Shown: piece by piece, positions 32,757 to 43,435 of the stretch | How the letters are laid out: every line of letters starts with the position of its first letter | Position numbering within the stretch: the first letter of the stretch is position 1 | Origin: Phanerochaete sordida | Taxonomy: Eukaryota; Basidiomycota; Agaricomycetes; Polyporales; Phanerochaetaceae | Assembly: GCA_019973155.2 (NCBI GenBank) | Contig: BPQB01000002.1 | Span: 620,001-684,000, forward strand | Reading direction: 5' to 3' | DNA length: 64,000 nucleotides | The notes under the pieces: generated by a model | The model's database searches: none | Seen by the model: the letters and a program-made list of their open reading frames with translations, nothing else | What the model was told of the DNA's origin: nothing | Program-made: the position numbers and the translations under genes

Positions 32757-35552
32757 TCAGTCCTCGGCGTCATCTACAGCAACGTCGTGGTCAACGTTCG
32801 AGAACGGGCACTCGTCAGAGAACTCTGGATCTTGACTAGTGTCTACTTCAAAGGATCCCATCGGGTTCTCGAAGGCGGTACCAACGGCAAGGTCATCGTC
32901 GTCATCCTGATCCTGGTCCAGCCTTGCGTCAGGGTCTCCGCCATAGAGATCTGTACCGCCTTTACCAGAGCGCGCCATCCAATGGGCAAACATGTGTTTT
33001 TCCGTGAGCATCTTCAATCCTGCACGAAGAATGTCCTTGACAGCTGTTCGACGCTCCTCGGCGGTCCATGCTTGTTTCTTGGCTGTACGAGCTTTGGGCT
33101 CTTTAAGCAGCGAGACCCGACGACCCTCAGGTACAAACTCATGTAGGCGTTGCTGCTGAATGTCAACACACAGCGCTTTGACGTCGTTGATAATGCTGAC
33201 TTCCTTGTGCTTGCGGTTGCGATCTGTAACGCCAAAATATTTGGTGACCTCATGGGCGAGCGCACGTAGAACCTCGACGCAGGCGGACGACTTGCGCTGA
33301 ACGTAGTCCATGGTCGCGCAACTTCCCATGGCTGCAAACATGTTCTGCTCGATGATAAGTAGGATTCGGTGCGAGAAATGTGCGTAGTTGTACCTTTGTG
33401 AACCCATTATTGTGCTCTAGGTAGAGATCCGTTGGAATGGAACGGCCTTTCTTCCCCCATCGATTAACGAGCCATGTCCGCTCCACAATTGGCCGCAGCA
33501 GCGGTGGAAGCTCGTGTGTGAACTGGGCTTTCAGCTCGAGCAGCTCGTTGCCGTAGTTATGACAGCCGGCGCCCCGCATCATGAACAGCCAGAACGTGTA
33601 GACGTTCCACATGCGGCCCACGTCGGCATCGTGTACAGCGGAGTTGAACTCCTCGAACGTCAGAGCGTCGCGTAGGAAGAGGATGGCATGAGCAAAGACT
33701 TCGTCGCCATTCTCCATCGCTGTCTGCGCCGCTTCGGTAGAGGCATAAGTCTCAACCAGCGTAGACACTACCCTGTCAAACTCGGCACTCGAAGGGCGCC
33801 GCCATTGCTTGAGCTGATCATACGATGTATATCCGAGGGTGAGTCTATCGACCTTGCAAGTGAGCAACAGTCCCTGATTCAGCCCAAGTATAGTACTCAC
33901 CGAGTGCAATCGAGGATTCGTGCAATCATCGAGTGACGCAGCAGCTCCTTGCCTTTGTTGTACTCTGGTTTTGATGTATCCAGCTTTGCCCGTCGGAGGA
34001 GCTGCCGGTGGTGCTCAAGACTGCCCGGATCGTTGTCCCCTGGACGTCCGAAATGTGTGCGGAACAGCATGTAGAGCGCGTTGAGTTGGAAGTGAAACGG
34101 CATTGCGACCTCTTGGACCCAGTCCATGCGCTCGAATGAGGTGAACTCGTCTATACGCTCCTCCTTCATGAGCCGCAAGTTGCGAATGGTAAGCCAATCT
34201 CCGACCATAAGTCGAAGCTCGGCGTCAATGACCTCTGCAGCGAAGTCCAGCAGCTCTCGAAAGATACGAGTTACGACTTTGATCGTGCCTGCGACAGAAG
34301 CCTCCTCCTGATCGAGCGCGGGCAGGGGGAAGAACTCCGTCTTTGCACTCGACAGAACACGGATGCACGGCTTCAGTGCTCGGGTGTGCTTTAAGAGGCG
34401 CCGTCGGTGCTTGGTCTTCTTCGCGAAGCCAGGGGAGTGGTTGAGTAAAATCAGGCGGACATTGTGACGAAACGACGCAAGGAGCTGGTCTTGCTCCTCC
34501 TCCGTAGGGCAGAGTGCGCGTAGAGTCATCTTGCGACGTCCTCCCGCCAGCCGGGCCCGCTCAGCAATGGACAGCGCAGCTTGGTACGCTGCGCGCGAGA
34601 ATGCCGCAGGAAGCGAAAACACCGCGGAAGTGGTCGCATTTAGCTGCTGTGTACGGTTGTCAAGTCGCTGAGAAGCTTTCCGTAGAGTAAAATTGATGTT
34701 ATCATAGACAACGGCAAAGAGGCGGTCGCGCTGCCTGCAGAACTCTCGCGCACGGACTTTGGCATCTTCAGATAACTTTATTAAACACCGCTGTACAGTA
34801 CTACACAGCTATCAGCATGCAATCGCCATCGACGGGCTGGTCTGACATACCTGTAGCTAACAGACAGCGACATGTGGTTGCAGGTGTCCATGACGCGCTT
34901 GCTTGCACCGGCACTGGCCAGGAATACGCCGATGACGAGCTGGAACGCATTTGTTGCTCGGTTTCGCGCAAACAGAAGCATGCTGATGATAACGACAATG
35001 ATCTGCGAACGCTGTCAGTACCTGTCTATAGCTGTACAAGTGGGTACTCACCCGAGTTGCGGCGTCGCCCTTCTCAGCTTTCTCCACGCCCCGCTTGCGT
35101 TCATAGTCGTTCGGCGCCGTGATGACCATGTAGAGGATGATCCAGAGGCAGGGAAGAACAGTCTGGAAGAGCGAGGCGAATGGCTGTAAGGCGAACTCGG
35201 TGGTGAGGAAGGGAATACTGAGCTTTTGACTTGGTAGGTGTAGGGAGTCGTTACGGATCGCAGCCGTGGATTCTTCTATGATGAACGAGCCGACCTTCTC
35301 GGCAAGGACTCGACGGAGGTGGACCTTGGACTTCGACGGGGTTGCCTCCTCCCATGCCTCGAGGAGAGCTTCTTGCGCAAATCGACGCCCATTCACGTAG
35401 GCCAGAGAACGGGCGGCCTTCGTGTGGATTTCTGGGTCGGAGCTAGCGTAGAAAGCAAGCAGAAAGTCGGTCACGGAGGTCCAGTGATTGTCGGAAATGG
35501 CGCAGAGAACGTTCTTGATCTTGGCTGTACGAGCTTCCTGGGAGCTCGCCAT
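32757..35552 (-). CDS. DUF6589 protein, candidate recombinase/transposase
   Basis: Five exons: 35552-35052, 35002-34851, 34800-33901, 33844-33394 and 33344-32757; introns of 49, 50, 56 and 49 nt. The product is 863 aa. The DUF6589 pattern is clear: VVYDNINF (Asp near 251), KTEFFPLPAL, LMVGDWLTIRNLR (Asp near 419), PFHFQLNALYMLFRTHFG, DPGSLEHHR, AHAILFLRDALTFEEF and RTWLVNRWG. The two spaced aspartates in hydrophobic strands plus later acidic helices resemble an RNase H-like DDE core, but that is my inference. An N-terminal region of about 200 aa holds a hydrophobic stretch (ILYMVIT, IIVVIISML). The C-terminus is very acidic. Convergent to the helicase, with about 150 bp between stops. Start at 35552; an in-frame Met 12 codons upstream is an alternative. 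Confidence 0.85.
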
Positions 35553-35693
35553 GCCGGGAGGGAGAGGACGACGTTGTAGGTCAAGCAAACGCGGGAAGGC
35601 TGCTTGCCCGCGCGCGAGCTTATTGATAACAACTGATAAGCGAAGCTTTATTACCCCAATACACCTGGTCTGTTATCTAAAGCTAATGAAACG

Positions 35694-35757
35694 GCACCCC
35701 CTCAACCCCTTCACTGACCCGGACTTTGAAACAAGACCCTTCGGATCCTCCGAAGGG
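35694..35757 (-). repeat. Right end: terminal inverted repeat plus hairpin
   Basis: The 20-bp block at 35694-35713 is the exact reverse complement of 29578-29597. Moving outward come GGACTTTG (reverse complement of CAAAGTCC at the left end) and a perfect 9-bp hairpin, CCCTTCGGA-tcc-TCCGAAGGG, at 35737-35757. The hairpin sequences differ between the two ends, so the structure rather than the sequence is shared there. Confidence 0.7.
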
Positions 35758-36227
35758 CGCTTGCACGAGACTAGGTCCAGGGACACCAATGCTCTGACCG
35801 GAGCGACGATGTTGCGACGCAGCGGCGACCTCACACCAGGCTGGCCTCCGCTGCGCTCTAGAAGTCCTCGTCGTGCCCCTCTGCGCTCTTCTGCGGGAAT
35901 ACACAACTCTCGTTTCTCACTATGCTGCGCTCTGTAGCCACCAGACTAGCTTCTGTCTATGGTTTGAAGACATGTGCGACAGCTGCGGCACCACCACACA
36001 CGCTCGTGGAAAGACTCCACCATCATGCATTCCACATATCGCGGCCAGGAACGCCTGACGCGATTTTTTCGCGGGAATATTCACAGGCATGCGATAGACT
36101 CGTGCCGGACCGCCGTCGCCGTCTGCAATAAACGCGGTGGTGTAAGCCGGAGATCATATACAGCCCCCTGACCGCCACCGCACTCGCCCTCGCCCGTCGT
36201 GCCCCCCGCCCCTCTCCAGATGCCCCC
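35758..36227. other. Intergenic, upstream of the small membrane protein
   Basis: Contains an open frame at 35922-36131 that begins MLRSVATRLASVYGLKT and looks like a mitochondrial leader, but it has no supported continuation. No clear gene. Confidence 0.35.
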
Positions 36228-36803
36228 ATGTCGTCTGCCAGCACGCACATCAACCCCGCGATCATCCCGCTCGCCGTGCTCTGCGGCGGGCTCATCGTCG
36301 GCGGCGTAGCCGCGATCTACCTCACGCGCAAGGTCGCGCGCGCGCGGCTCCTGCTCGAGCTGCGCCGCGCGGCCGAGGCGAAGGCGGCCGAGGCGCAGCT
36401 CGGCGAGAAGCCCGTGCTCGTGGACATCTTCGTCGGGGAGCTCGTGGCCGGGCGCGCGCCCGCGCTGCCCTGGCCCGCGCTGCAGGTGCGTCGCCCGCCC
36501 CACGTCGCACGCGACGCCTGCTGAGCCTGTGTGCGCGCGCGGCAGCCCATCGCGACATCCCTGAACCCGGGCGTGTCGTCGCCGCACCCGCACCACACCA
36601 TCGAACAGCGGCCGGGCTACTCGCGCACGCCGTACGTCGACGGAAACGTGCTGCAAGTGTCCGTGGGGCTGGTGATGCCGACGCCACCGCCCGCGGACGG
36701 CACAGAAGCGTCCCTGGAGAAGCGCGAATACTGCATTGGCACCGCGGACGTCGTCGTTTGCACCCTGCTGGGAGCGAGGCAGCGGCTCATTGGGCTGAAT
36801 TGA
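36228..36803 (+). CDS. Small single-pass membrane protein, unknown function
   Basis: Two exons, 36228-36485 and 36546-36803 (60-nt GTGCGT...GGCAG intron). The product is 171 aa. Residues about 9-31 (NPAIIPLAVLCGGLIVGGVAAIY) form one membrane helix near the N-terminus, followed at once by Arg/Lys-rich sequence, which suggests a cytosolic C-terminus. Then come an Ala/Glu-rich amphipathic helix and a conserved-looking tail (LVDIFVGELVAG, PYVDGNVLQVSVGLVMPTPP, REYCIGTADVVV). I do not recognise the family. A continuous frame across a clean intron and non-random tail composition support a real gene. Confidence 0.65.
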
Positions 36804-38662
36804 CCGGAGGCGCCCGCGGCGGAGGGAGGATGTTGGAGCTCGAGGTCGACCACGGACTCTGTCCAGCTTATCTTGTACCGGAAGGCACTACATATGAGAA
36901 GCACTGTATAAACCGTCATTGTATACATCCATTTAGAGTACATCCTTATGGTACGCTCGTGTAGACACTGCTGTACTGCGCCGAATTGTAACTTATCATC
37001 ATGCTCAACATCGGGTTCTACGTCAGTTAGGAAGTATTGGCTTGAGGATTTACGTGTTATGCAGCCCTGATCGGGCAGAGCAGATGCAGCGTTCCCGAGG
37101 ACAAGGTAGATCGAAGTGAAGTTGGTTTTCCGGGCGCTTGTGAGCGCGGCATGCTGAAGGCGACTCGCAGTCATCTCCGCGGTCGATGAAGAGACACATT
37201 ACAGCCAAGCAGCAGCAGCAGGGGCACTGCACCCGACAAGCTCATGGAGCGACCCTCGAAGGCTGTCCCTGGCCTTGCCTGGTGCGGACGCGGACAACGG
37301 GGTCAGGTGATCCGTGGAGGCTGGTCGTCTTGGCGCTCCGCGATGTCATGCATGCTGGCCACTGTTGGAGCAGGCAGGCGTTGTGGAGTCGCTTGCGTCG
37401 AAGGCGGTGTGTGCTTGTGTCGATTGTCGGTGGCTACGGCTCGCCACAAAGCGTGGGGTCGCCCAATGGGGCAAAAACGCGCCAACGCTCCACTACGCCC
37501 CGTCCCCAGGCGCGCGTCCGCGAACATACGCCCTGCGCGTCCCCCGGCGATCGCCCGCAGAACCAGCAGCCCCGGGCCCGTCTGGCGTGCACGCAGGCCG
37601 CGGCAGCACGGCCGCGCCAACCGTCCGGGGCGTCGTCTGATCGTACGCACCTTTCTCTGCGCGTGCTCGCGCTCTGCACTCGGTTGTTGACGGTTGTTCG
37701 CCCGTGTGGGGTTCTGCCCCGCTCGCCCGCAGAATTGCTCCCGCCGCGCTCCACAGCGCCTTCTGCAGCGTCCGTCGGCCGCCACTTGCGCACCCAGGAG
37801 GCTGGGGAGGGCACACAGCGCTGCGGCCGCCGCTGATGCCACACTCCACCCTGCAGCAGCCGGCCTTCATATAAAGGCTCAGGGCGACGCGCAGGGTACG
37901 GACGCCGCACTCCTACCGCGCAGCGCGCGCGTTGCGAGGAGCGCAGAAGGCGAAGGCCTGCGCGTCGTGCCCGTGATCGTCGCGGGTGGAAACAAGCACC
38001 CGCGAGTTTCCAGGGCGTGTTCCGGCGGGAACGCCGCGCGTGCGGCACCGCACCTTCTCGCCAGGGCACGCGCTATCGATCGCGCGATCGCAGGCCGCGC
38101 CTGCTGGCCCCCGCGCGCGCGACGCAGCGTCCGGGGGCCCGCGCGCGATGACGACACGGCGGGGGGCGCGGCGGCGGGCGACGTCTGAGTATTTTTTTTT
38201 CTGCGCGCGCCCGAGTGAGGTGCGGCCGCCGCGCGCCGCGGTCGGATCCGGGGCTGCAGATGCGCGACACGCGCACGCGCGGCGGCACACGCAGGCTCGG
38301 CTGCCGGGCCTCAAACGGGCGCGATGTCGTCAGTCGCACGGGGCGCATGCGGGGGATGTCCGTCGACGATGACATCAGGGTGCAGCTTTCCCGCAACGCG
38401 GCCAGCATTCGTCAGTGCGGGGTAATTTGCGGACGCCCCCGAGGTGCGTTTCGCAGAGCATCACCTATTTAACCAGCTCCCCGCCGGAATGTTGACTCGC
38501 CAGACGTTCAACACTTGCTAAAACGGGCTTGAACTCGTACTTGACCTTCTGGCGGCCGCTGATGCTGGCGTACCACCCGGTAGGTGTCTCCCGCCTGTGC
38601 GCCGCCGTCGAGAGCGTGATGCTAACGCGCTTGTCGCCAGAAATATTGATTTTCACTCTGAT
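36804..38662. other. GC-rich gene-free stretch
   Basis: About 1.9 kb, extremely GC-rich at 37.9-38.3 kb with runs of CGCGCG and one T9 tract near 38190. Long frames on both strands are composition artefacts. A TATTTAA near 38464 could serve the next gene. Nothing else was recognised. Confidence 0.45.
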
Positions 38663-39145
38663 ATGACCAACCACCTATGGCTGGTCTGGTACCGCGCACA
38701 AAGCCCCATGGGGCCAAAACACTGGTCGCTTTTTGTCACTTACGACACGGACGAAGAGGCGTTGGGGACGATCTACCAGGTACGCAGCGCCGTGCGACGC
38801 GTCGACGGGCCCCGTGCTGAGCTGCGCGCACAGATCGAGGGCAACGGCTGGGGCACAGGGCAGTTCCTCTTCCGCGTCTGCCGGGGCGTCCAGCTCAAGG
38901 GCGCGCGCGGCAGCCAGGCGTACGAGGGCCGCCTGTTCCTCGGCGACATCCGCGACGGCGTGTACGGCATGATGCACGAGTACTGCGAGGCTGCGGCGGA
39001 GATGATCAACGAGCACAATGTCGCACACGTGGTCGGCGAGAGCAACTGCCAGGACTGGTGCCTGCTGGTCATCAAGAGCCTCGAGGACGGGCGGTTTATT
39101 CCAGGCGGCACGAAGACGAGGGCGGCGGCGTGCCCGCGACGGTAG
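38663..39145 (+). CDS. Small conserved protein with HW...NCQDW motifs (possible permuted papain fold)
   Basis: Two exons, 38663-38779 and 38834-39145. The intron (54 nt) is in frame without a stop, so an unspliced version 18 aa longer is possible. The spliced product is 142 aa. Features are MTNHLWLVWY, KHWSLFVTYDTDEEALGTIYQ and, near the C-terminus, NCQDWCLLVIKSLEDGRFIPGGT. I believe similar short proteins are common in Agaricomycetes but cannot name the family with certainty. The order His20 first and Cys111 (Asn-Cys-x-x-Trp) last recalls LRAT/PPPDE-type permuted papain folds. That is inference only. Start is the ATG at 38663; upstream in-frame codons lack an ATG. Confidence 0.7.
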   Translation: MTNHLWLVWYRAQSPMGPKHWSLFVTYDTDEEALGTIYQVRSAVRRVDGPRAELRAQIEGNGWGTGQFLFRVCRGVQLKGARGSQAYEGRLFLGDIRDGVYGMMHEYCEAAAEMINEHNVAHVVGESNCQDWCLLVIKSLEDGRFIPGGTKTRAAACPRR

Positions 39146-40415
39146 CAGGGCGGTGCGGAGGACATGGCGCTTCGTAATATTTTCACGGGTTCGCGGGGAA
39201 GTGGGCTTTCTCTCTCGGGCGACTTGTAGCACTACTGCTTGGTTACTTATACCCTAACTCGTATCGTCCATCTAATGTATTCTATTCTGCGGCAGTCCTG
39301 GGCCTTTGGGCGCGGCCTGCGCCCGTGGCCCTGCGTGGAGGATCGTCAGGTACGCATCGCCTAGGCCTGAGAACTAGGTAGATGGCATGGACAGTCTCAC
39401 GACTGTTTTCAGGCGAGCTGGGGCGGCTGCTTCTCCTCTCTGGAATGCGAAATTTGCCCCGTACGGCATTGACTGGTCAGCACGGTGTCGCTAGGGAGCG
39501 CCCGTGCTCGGGATCGTACAGAAAAATTGCACGGATCTCGTGGCTTGGCTTCTACCGTAGAGAAGGCAACAAAGGCTGTGACGCCACTGCTATACAGCGG
39601 GTGTTTGTCGCTGCAGAGGCTGCAGAGTGCAAGCGTAGGGTGTCCGGGTCTGGCGCCTATGTCAAACACGCAAGACGGGGCGGGTCGCTCAATAGGAGGC
39701 GCAGTCTAATGGCACGAGAGGTATCTACATGCATTGCAGTGGCTACAGCGAGGGTCTACGATTTTGTGCAAGCCCAGAAGACCCGACGGAGGCAGGAGAC
39801 CGCGTGCAGCGGAGTGCCGGGCGTTCAATCGGAGAAACAGGCGCGAGAAGGGCAAGAGAACGCCCGCAGAGCGTTGGGACACACGCCGGGATCAGCAGCG
39901 TGCGCTGTTTGCGGTCTTTATCAGCAATGCCGATGCTGGGCTGGGGAAGAGGTCGCGCTGGTCGGTGGCACTGGGGGCGACTGTGAGCGCCGAGGGATCC
40001 AAACGGGCAGGGGGCACGTGCCGGCTTTCTCACCGCCGCATCAAACTCTTCCGCACTGCTCAGCTCTGTCCGCCAACCCACCGACGCCGTGGCCAGCAGC
40101 TTTTTCGGGAGGTCACCCAGCGTCCAGGCGTGTGGGACCCCAGCGCACACCCAGTGTCCAAATCAAGAAGGAAGGTGAAGCGAGCGCAAGTCTGAGCGGC
40201 GACCGTTCGGACGGTCATTATCTGAGTCGGAGTGAGTACCTGTTCTCGTGCTCCGCCACTACTCCGAGTCCTCACCCACCGCGCCCGCTCGTCGTCCTCG
40301 TTCCCCCTCGCTGCCCGTCTCGCCGCCATGCAACCACCAGCCAGCTCGAACGACGGCCTCCGCGCCCCCGCAGGCCGCCCCGCACGACTCTGCGCTCCCC
40401 GCCGCCGCACACGCC
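39146..40415. other. Intergenic, promoter region of the zinc-cluster gene
   Basis: No supported gene. A long open frame on the plus strand through 39382-40635 is low-complexity at its end and overlaps the real coding sequence in another frame. Confidence 0.45.
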
Positions 40416-41666
40416 ATGGCGAGCGAAGCGTCCAAGTCGCCGACGGAGCAGCCCGCCCACCCGCAGCCACCCCAGGCCATCGCGCCCTACCCGCCGCCGT
40501 ACGGTGCCCATTACGCGCCGTTACCTCCGGGCGCATATCCACCGCCCTTCTACACGTTTGCCCCTATCCCCGACCCCAACCACGACCCCAATGCCGCGCC
40601 GAACGGCGCCCCTCCGCCTCAGCCATACATTATGATTCCACAGCCAGGCATGATGCCTGGCATGGTCTACGCGTACGCCCCGCCGCCGCCCGGCCAAGGT
40701 TTGATCCTTCTCGCCCATGAGACCCGTCGCGCGATGATTAACTCACCCGTCAGTGCTTCCCTACCCACCGTACCCGGCACCCCCGCAAGTCCCGACTGTG
40801 GCGCCGCGCCCCAAGCGTAAGCAGGTCAAGATGGCGGTGAGTGTGCTTGCTTGTGTGTCAGCCTCTCCCGTATCCATGTCACCGTCAGTGCACGAACTGC
40901 GCCGCGGCCTGCAAACGCTGCGACGACAGCCGGCCCTGCGAGCGCTGCCAGAAGTACGGGCTGGGCGAAAGCTGCGTCGACGGACAGAGGAAGGAACGCA
41001 AGAAGGGCATCAAGCGTGGCCCTTATAAACGCAAGGCGAAGTCGGCTAACGGCGAAGGTACAGAATTCTCATCGGTTTGACTGGATGTATGCTGAGATTC
41101 GCGATTGACACCTTACGGCAGGCATGGGGCCCAGCACGAGTGGACCAGAAGGAGAAGCGAGTGTGGTGCCCACGCCATATGGCGCACCGCCGCCAGAGGC
41201 CTACTACCCCTATTACTACCCCCACCCCCCGTATGCGCCTCCGCCGCACGACGGGCAGGCCCACGGCGAGGCCGCCGCGAACGGGAGCGCACACCCAGTG
41301 CCGCAGACGTACTTCCCGCTGCACCCCGCGGTTTACCCGCCGTACCCGCCATACGGACACCCGCCGCCGGTCCCGTACGCCGCGCCGCCCGCGGTCATCT
41401 CGCCGCCGCCGCCGGACGCCAACCCGAAGTCGCCGCAGGCCGCCGAGAGCGTCTCCGAGGCTCCGAGCAAGAGCAAGAAGAAGACGCGCGCGAAGGCCGG
41501 CGAGGGCGCCGCCAAGGGCAAGGCCGCCGCCGGCGCGAGCGACACGAACGGCGTCGAGCCGCACGACGGCGCCCCCAACGGATACCAGGCGACGACGGGC
41601 CAGTCCTTCGAGCTCCCCGGCGGGGGCTCGGGAACGGACACTGGACACATGGTGTCCCCCGTTTAG
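40416..41666 (+). CDS. Zn(2)-Cys(6) transcription factor with proline-rich flanks
   Basis: Four exons: 40416-40698, 40754-40836, 40889-41057 and 41122-41666; introns of 55, 52 and 64 nt. The product is 359 aa. Residues 123-151 form a fungal zinc cluster, C-x2-C-x6-C-x5-C-x2-C-x8-C (CTNCAAACKRC, CERC, C), with one extra Cys inside the x6 loop. It is followed by the basic linker RKERKKGIKRGPYKRK, a Gal4-type dimer DNA-binding module. Flanking regions are Pro/Tyr/Ala-rich (YAPPPPGQ, PPYPPYGHPPPVPYAAPP) and look like disordered activation regions. No fungal-specific middle homology region is present, so the protein is short for the class. The start is the ATG after which the frame is low-complexity but stop-free. 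Confidence 0.88.
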
Positions 41667-42911
41667 ATACCCCTTATGACATGGCATTCATGTGAGCCGC
41701 AACCTATGTTAATGAAATAATCAGACAAGGGTGTCTAATAAGCTCCTCGGCTAGACGTCGCTGGCTTCCCCGTCCCTGGCCCTCTCGTTATCGTCCCGAT
41801 CGTCCCCCGCACGCGGACAGCCGTGGCAGCGCTTCTGCGTGCCTGCGTCCCGCCCCGCTCCCTCGTGCAGCGCCGCTGCGTGTTTCTGTGCTTTCGTTCT
41901 CATGGCTCGCATTCTGCAGCCCTCACTTGGACATCCCCCTCCCTCAGACGCTATCCGCGTGTGCTTTTTGGCCACGAACAGGGGCGCTTGCGTCGCTGTT
42001 CGCGCTAGCTCAATGGCCACGGATATCGTGTGGACCGCTTCTCTTGCTGTAGCAGGCCGGGCTGCGTCGTCCCCGCTTCCAATGTCTCGTCGGAGCAGAC
42101 ACGTTTGCGAGTGAGGCGGGTGCCCGTGGCCCTGGCCTGCTACATCCTAGATCCTCTTCTCTTTGCCTTCTCTTCGGCTCCGTACCCCTGGTGTTTTCTG
42201 GCCCCTTGCGCTTGTGTGTGAAGTGAAACATATGCCCCCGTCCCTTGATTCTTCTCTTCCCCAGCTCCTACCCCCCTGCTACCCCCGTGTCTTGTGTAAC
42301 AACCAAAGTGTTGTATCTGGTAACCTGTACTAAGTAGTTTGGAATTGACCGAGGTTATTCTGCCCAGAAACCCGGTGCGGCGGATCGACGGTTGCTGGGA
42401 ACGGCGCATGGGAGGCGTCGACGCGCGTGGGCACGTCTCCCCGGTGAGCTTGTCGGTGCTCCGACGTCAAATTCGCGGCTGATGCCCTCGCAGATGTCGG
42501 GGCCGACGCACACACGCCACAAGCGCATGGCAAGAGCGACACAGCGCGGCACCAGAGAAAACTCTATACTATCTATAGTCAGATACTCATCTGCGCGCCG
42601 AGAGAACGGGCCAGGGTGGCGAGGGCGGCACAGCGGCGAGTTGCACGCGAGGGCACGGCGCCTCGGCGGTGTGCGTCCGGATGGGGAAGGTGTGCTGGTT
42701 TGGGAGCGCGTCCCACCTCTTCGACCCCCGCCGGCACCGGCCGGGCCCAGCGGCGGCGGGCTCACAAGGCGTAAGGTGTGCACCCAGCACATATTCTGAC
42801 ATCTTTCGCTTTGCTTGATACAATCTTGCTGTTTGAAGGCTGCACGGGGGTGACAAGGGCAGCAACAGCTCTGCCACTGTGCGGCGGGGGAGGCAGGAGG
42901 ACGTTCCAAGT
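41667..42911. other. Intergenic, nothing recognised
   Basis: The stretch includes the 3' flank of the zinc-cluster gene and the upstream side of repeat copy 2. Long minus-strand frames here are composition artefacts. Confidence 0.45.
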
Positions 42912-43435
42912 ATGGCCGTCGTCGCCAGCCGTCCGTTCGATCTGCGCCCTCGATCGCAGTCAACAAGCTCGTCTCGTGACCCTTGACGCGTCGACGTGTC
43001 AGCCTCAGCCCCGCAGACATATAAATAAGGCCTCCCGGGCCGCTCTGCCTCTGGCCCCCAACACCGTGCTCGCCACCACCCACTTTCCCCTTCTTCGGGC
43101 GAGGCGGTTTCTTTCCCACTTGGACCGGCCCGACAGCTGGAGCTGTGCGGGGACTGCTAGATCCCAGCCGCCCCTCTGGCCGAGTCTTCCGGCACCGGGC
43201 GCGAGCCTGGTCGCCGTCGAGGGCGACGTCGGAGGGGATGCCCGCACAGGCCTGTCGGTGGCACGGGCCCGTTACAAGCCCCCTTCTTATGGTGAGTCTG
43301 CGGCCCCTCAGAGTTAAGCGTGCCGCTGACCTGGCGTGTAGACTGTCTGCGACGCTCGCGCCGACTACGGGTCGAGAGCCAAGTGTCTTCGTCGCCACCG
43401 CCGCCGCCGCCGCCGAGTACGCCTCCCCTTGTGCA
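42912..43435 (+). repeat. Promoter-like module, copy 2 (inverted partner of 25440-25858)
   Basis: This is the plus-oriented partner of the 25.4-25.9 kb module. It has the shared blocks upstream of a TATAAATA box (43020-43027), then the shared leader, then an intron-like unit TTATG|GTGAGT...GTGTAG at 43292-43341. In this copy a 76-codon spliced frame can be written from the ATG near 43237, but the other copy has a stop in that frame, so coding is doubtful. After the intron the sequence has a (CGC)n run near 43395-43415. The sequence divergence looks moderate by eye. Confidence 0.65.

Larger units (their letters stand above)
29524..35757. mobile_element. Candidate RecQ-DUF6589 element with hairpin-capped inverted ends
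   Basis: The 6.2-kb unit is delimited by inverted sequence. A 20-bp block at 29578-29597 is matched without mismatch, in reverse complement, at 35694-35713. Outside each block lies CAAAGTCC and then a hairpin: left 29524-29558 (11-bp stem, 2-nt bulge, 4-bp inner stem), right 35737-35757 (9-bp perfect stem, 3-nt loop). Between the ends are just two genes, convergent: a RecQ-like helicase and a DUF6589 protein. The layout is that of an autonomous mobile element. I could not identify a target-site duplication, so the exact tips are uncertain. The element identity is inference; the inverted ends and hairpins are directly visible. Confidence 0.6.

Noticed and set aside
35922..36131. Frame starting MLRSVATRLASVYGLKT, resembling a mitochondrial leader
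   Set aside because: Only 69 codons, no recognisable mature domain and no splice continuation into the next gene.
39382..40635. 417-codon plus-strand frame upstream of the zinc-cluster gene
   Set aside because: No ATG-supported conserved content; its end overlaps the real coding exon of the zinc-cluster gene in another frame and is Pro/Arg low complexity.
42355..43398. 347-codon minus-strand frame across repeat copy 2
   Set aside because: It runs antisense to the promoter-like module and its sequence is not preserved in the other copy; a GC-composition artefact.
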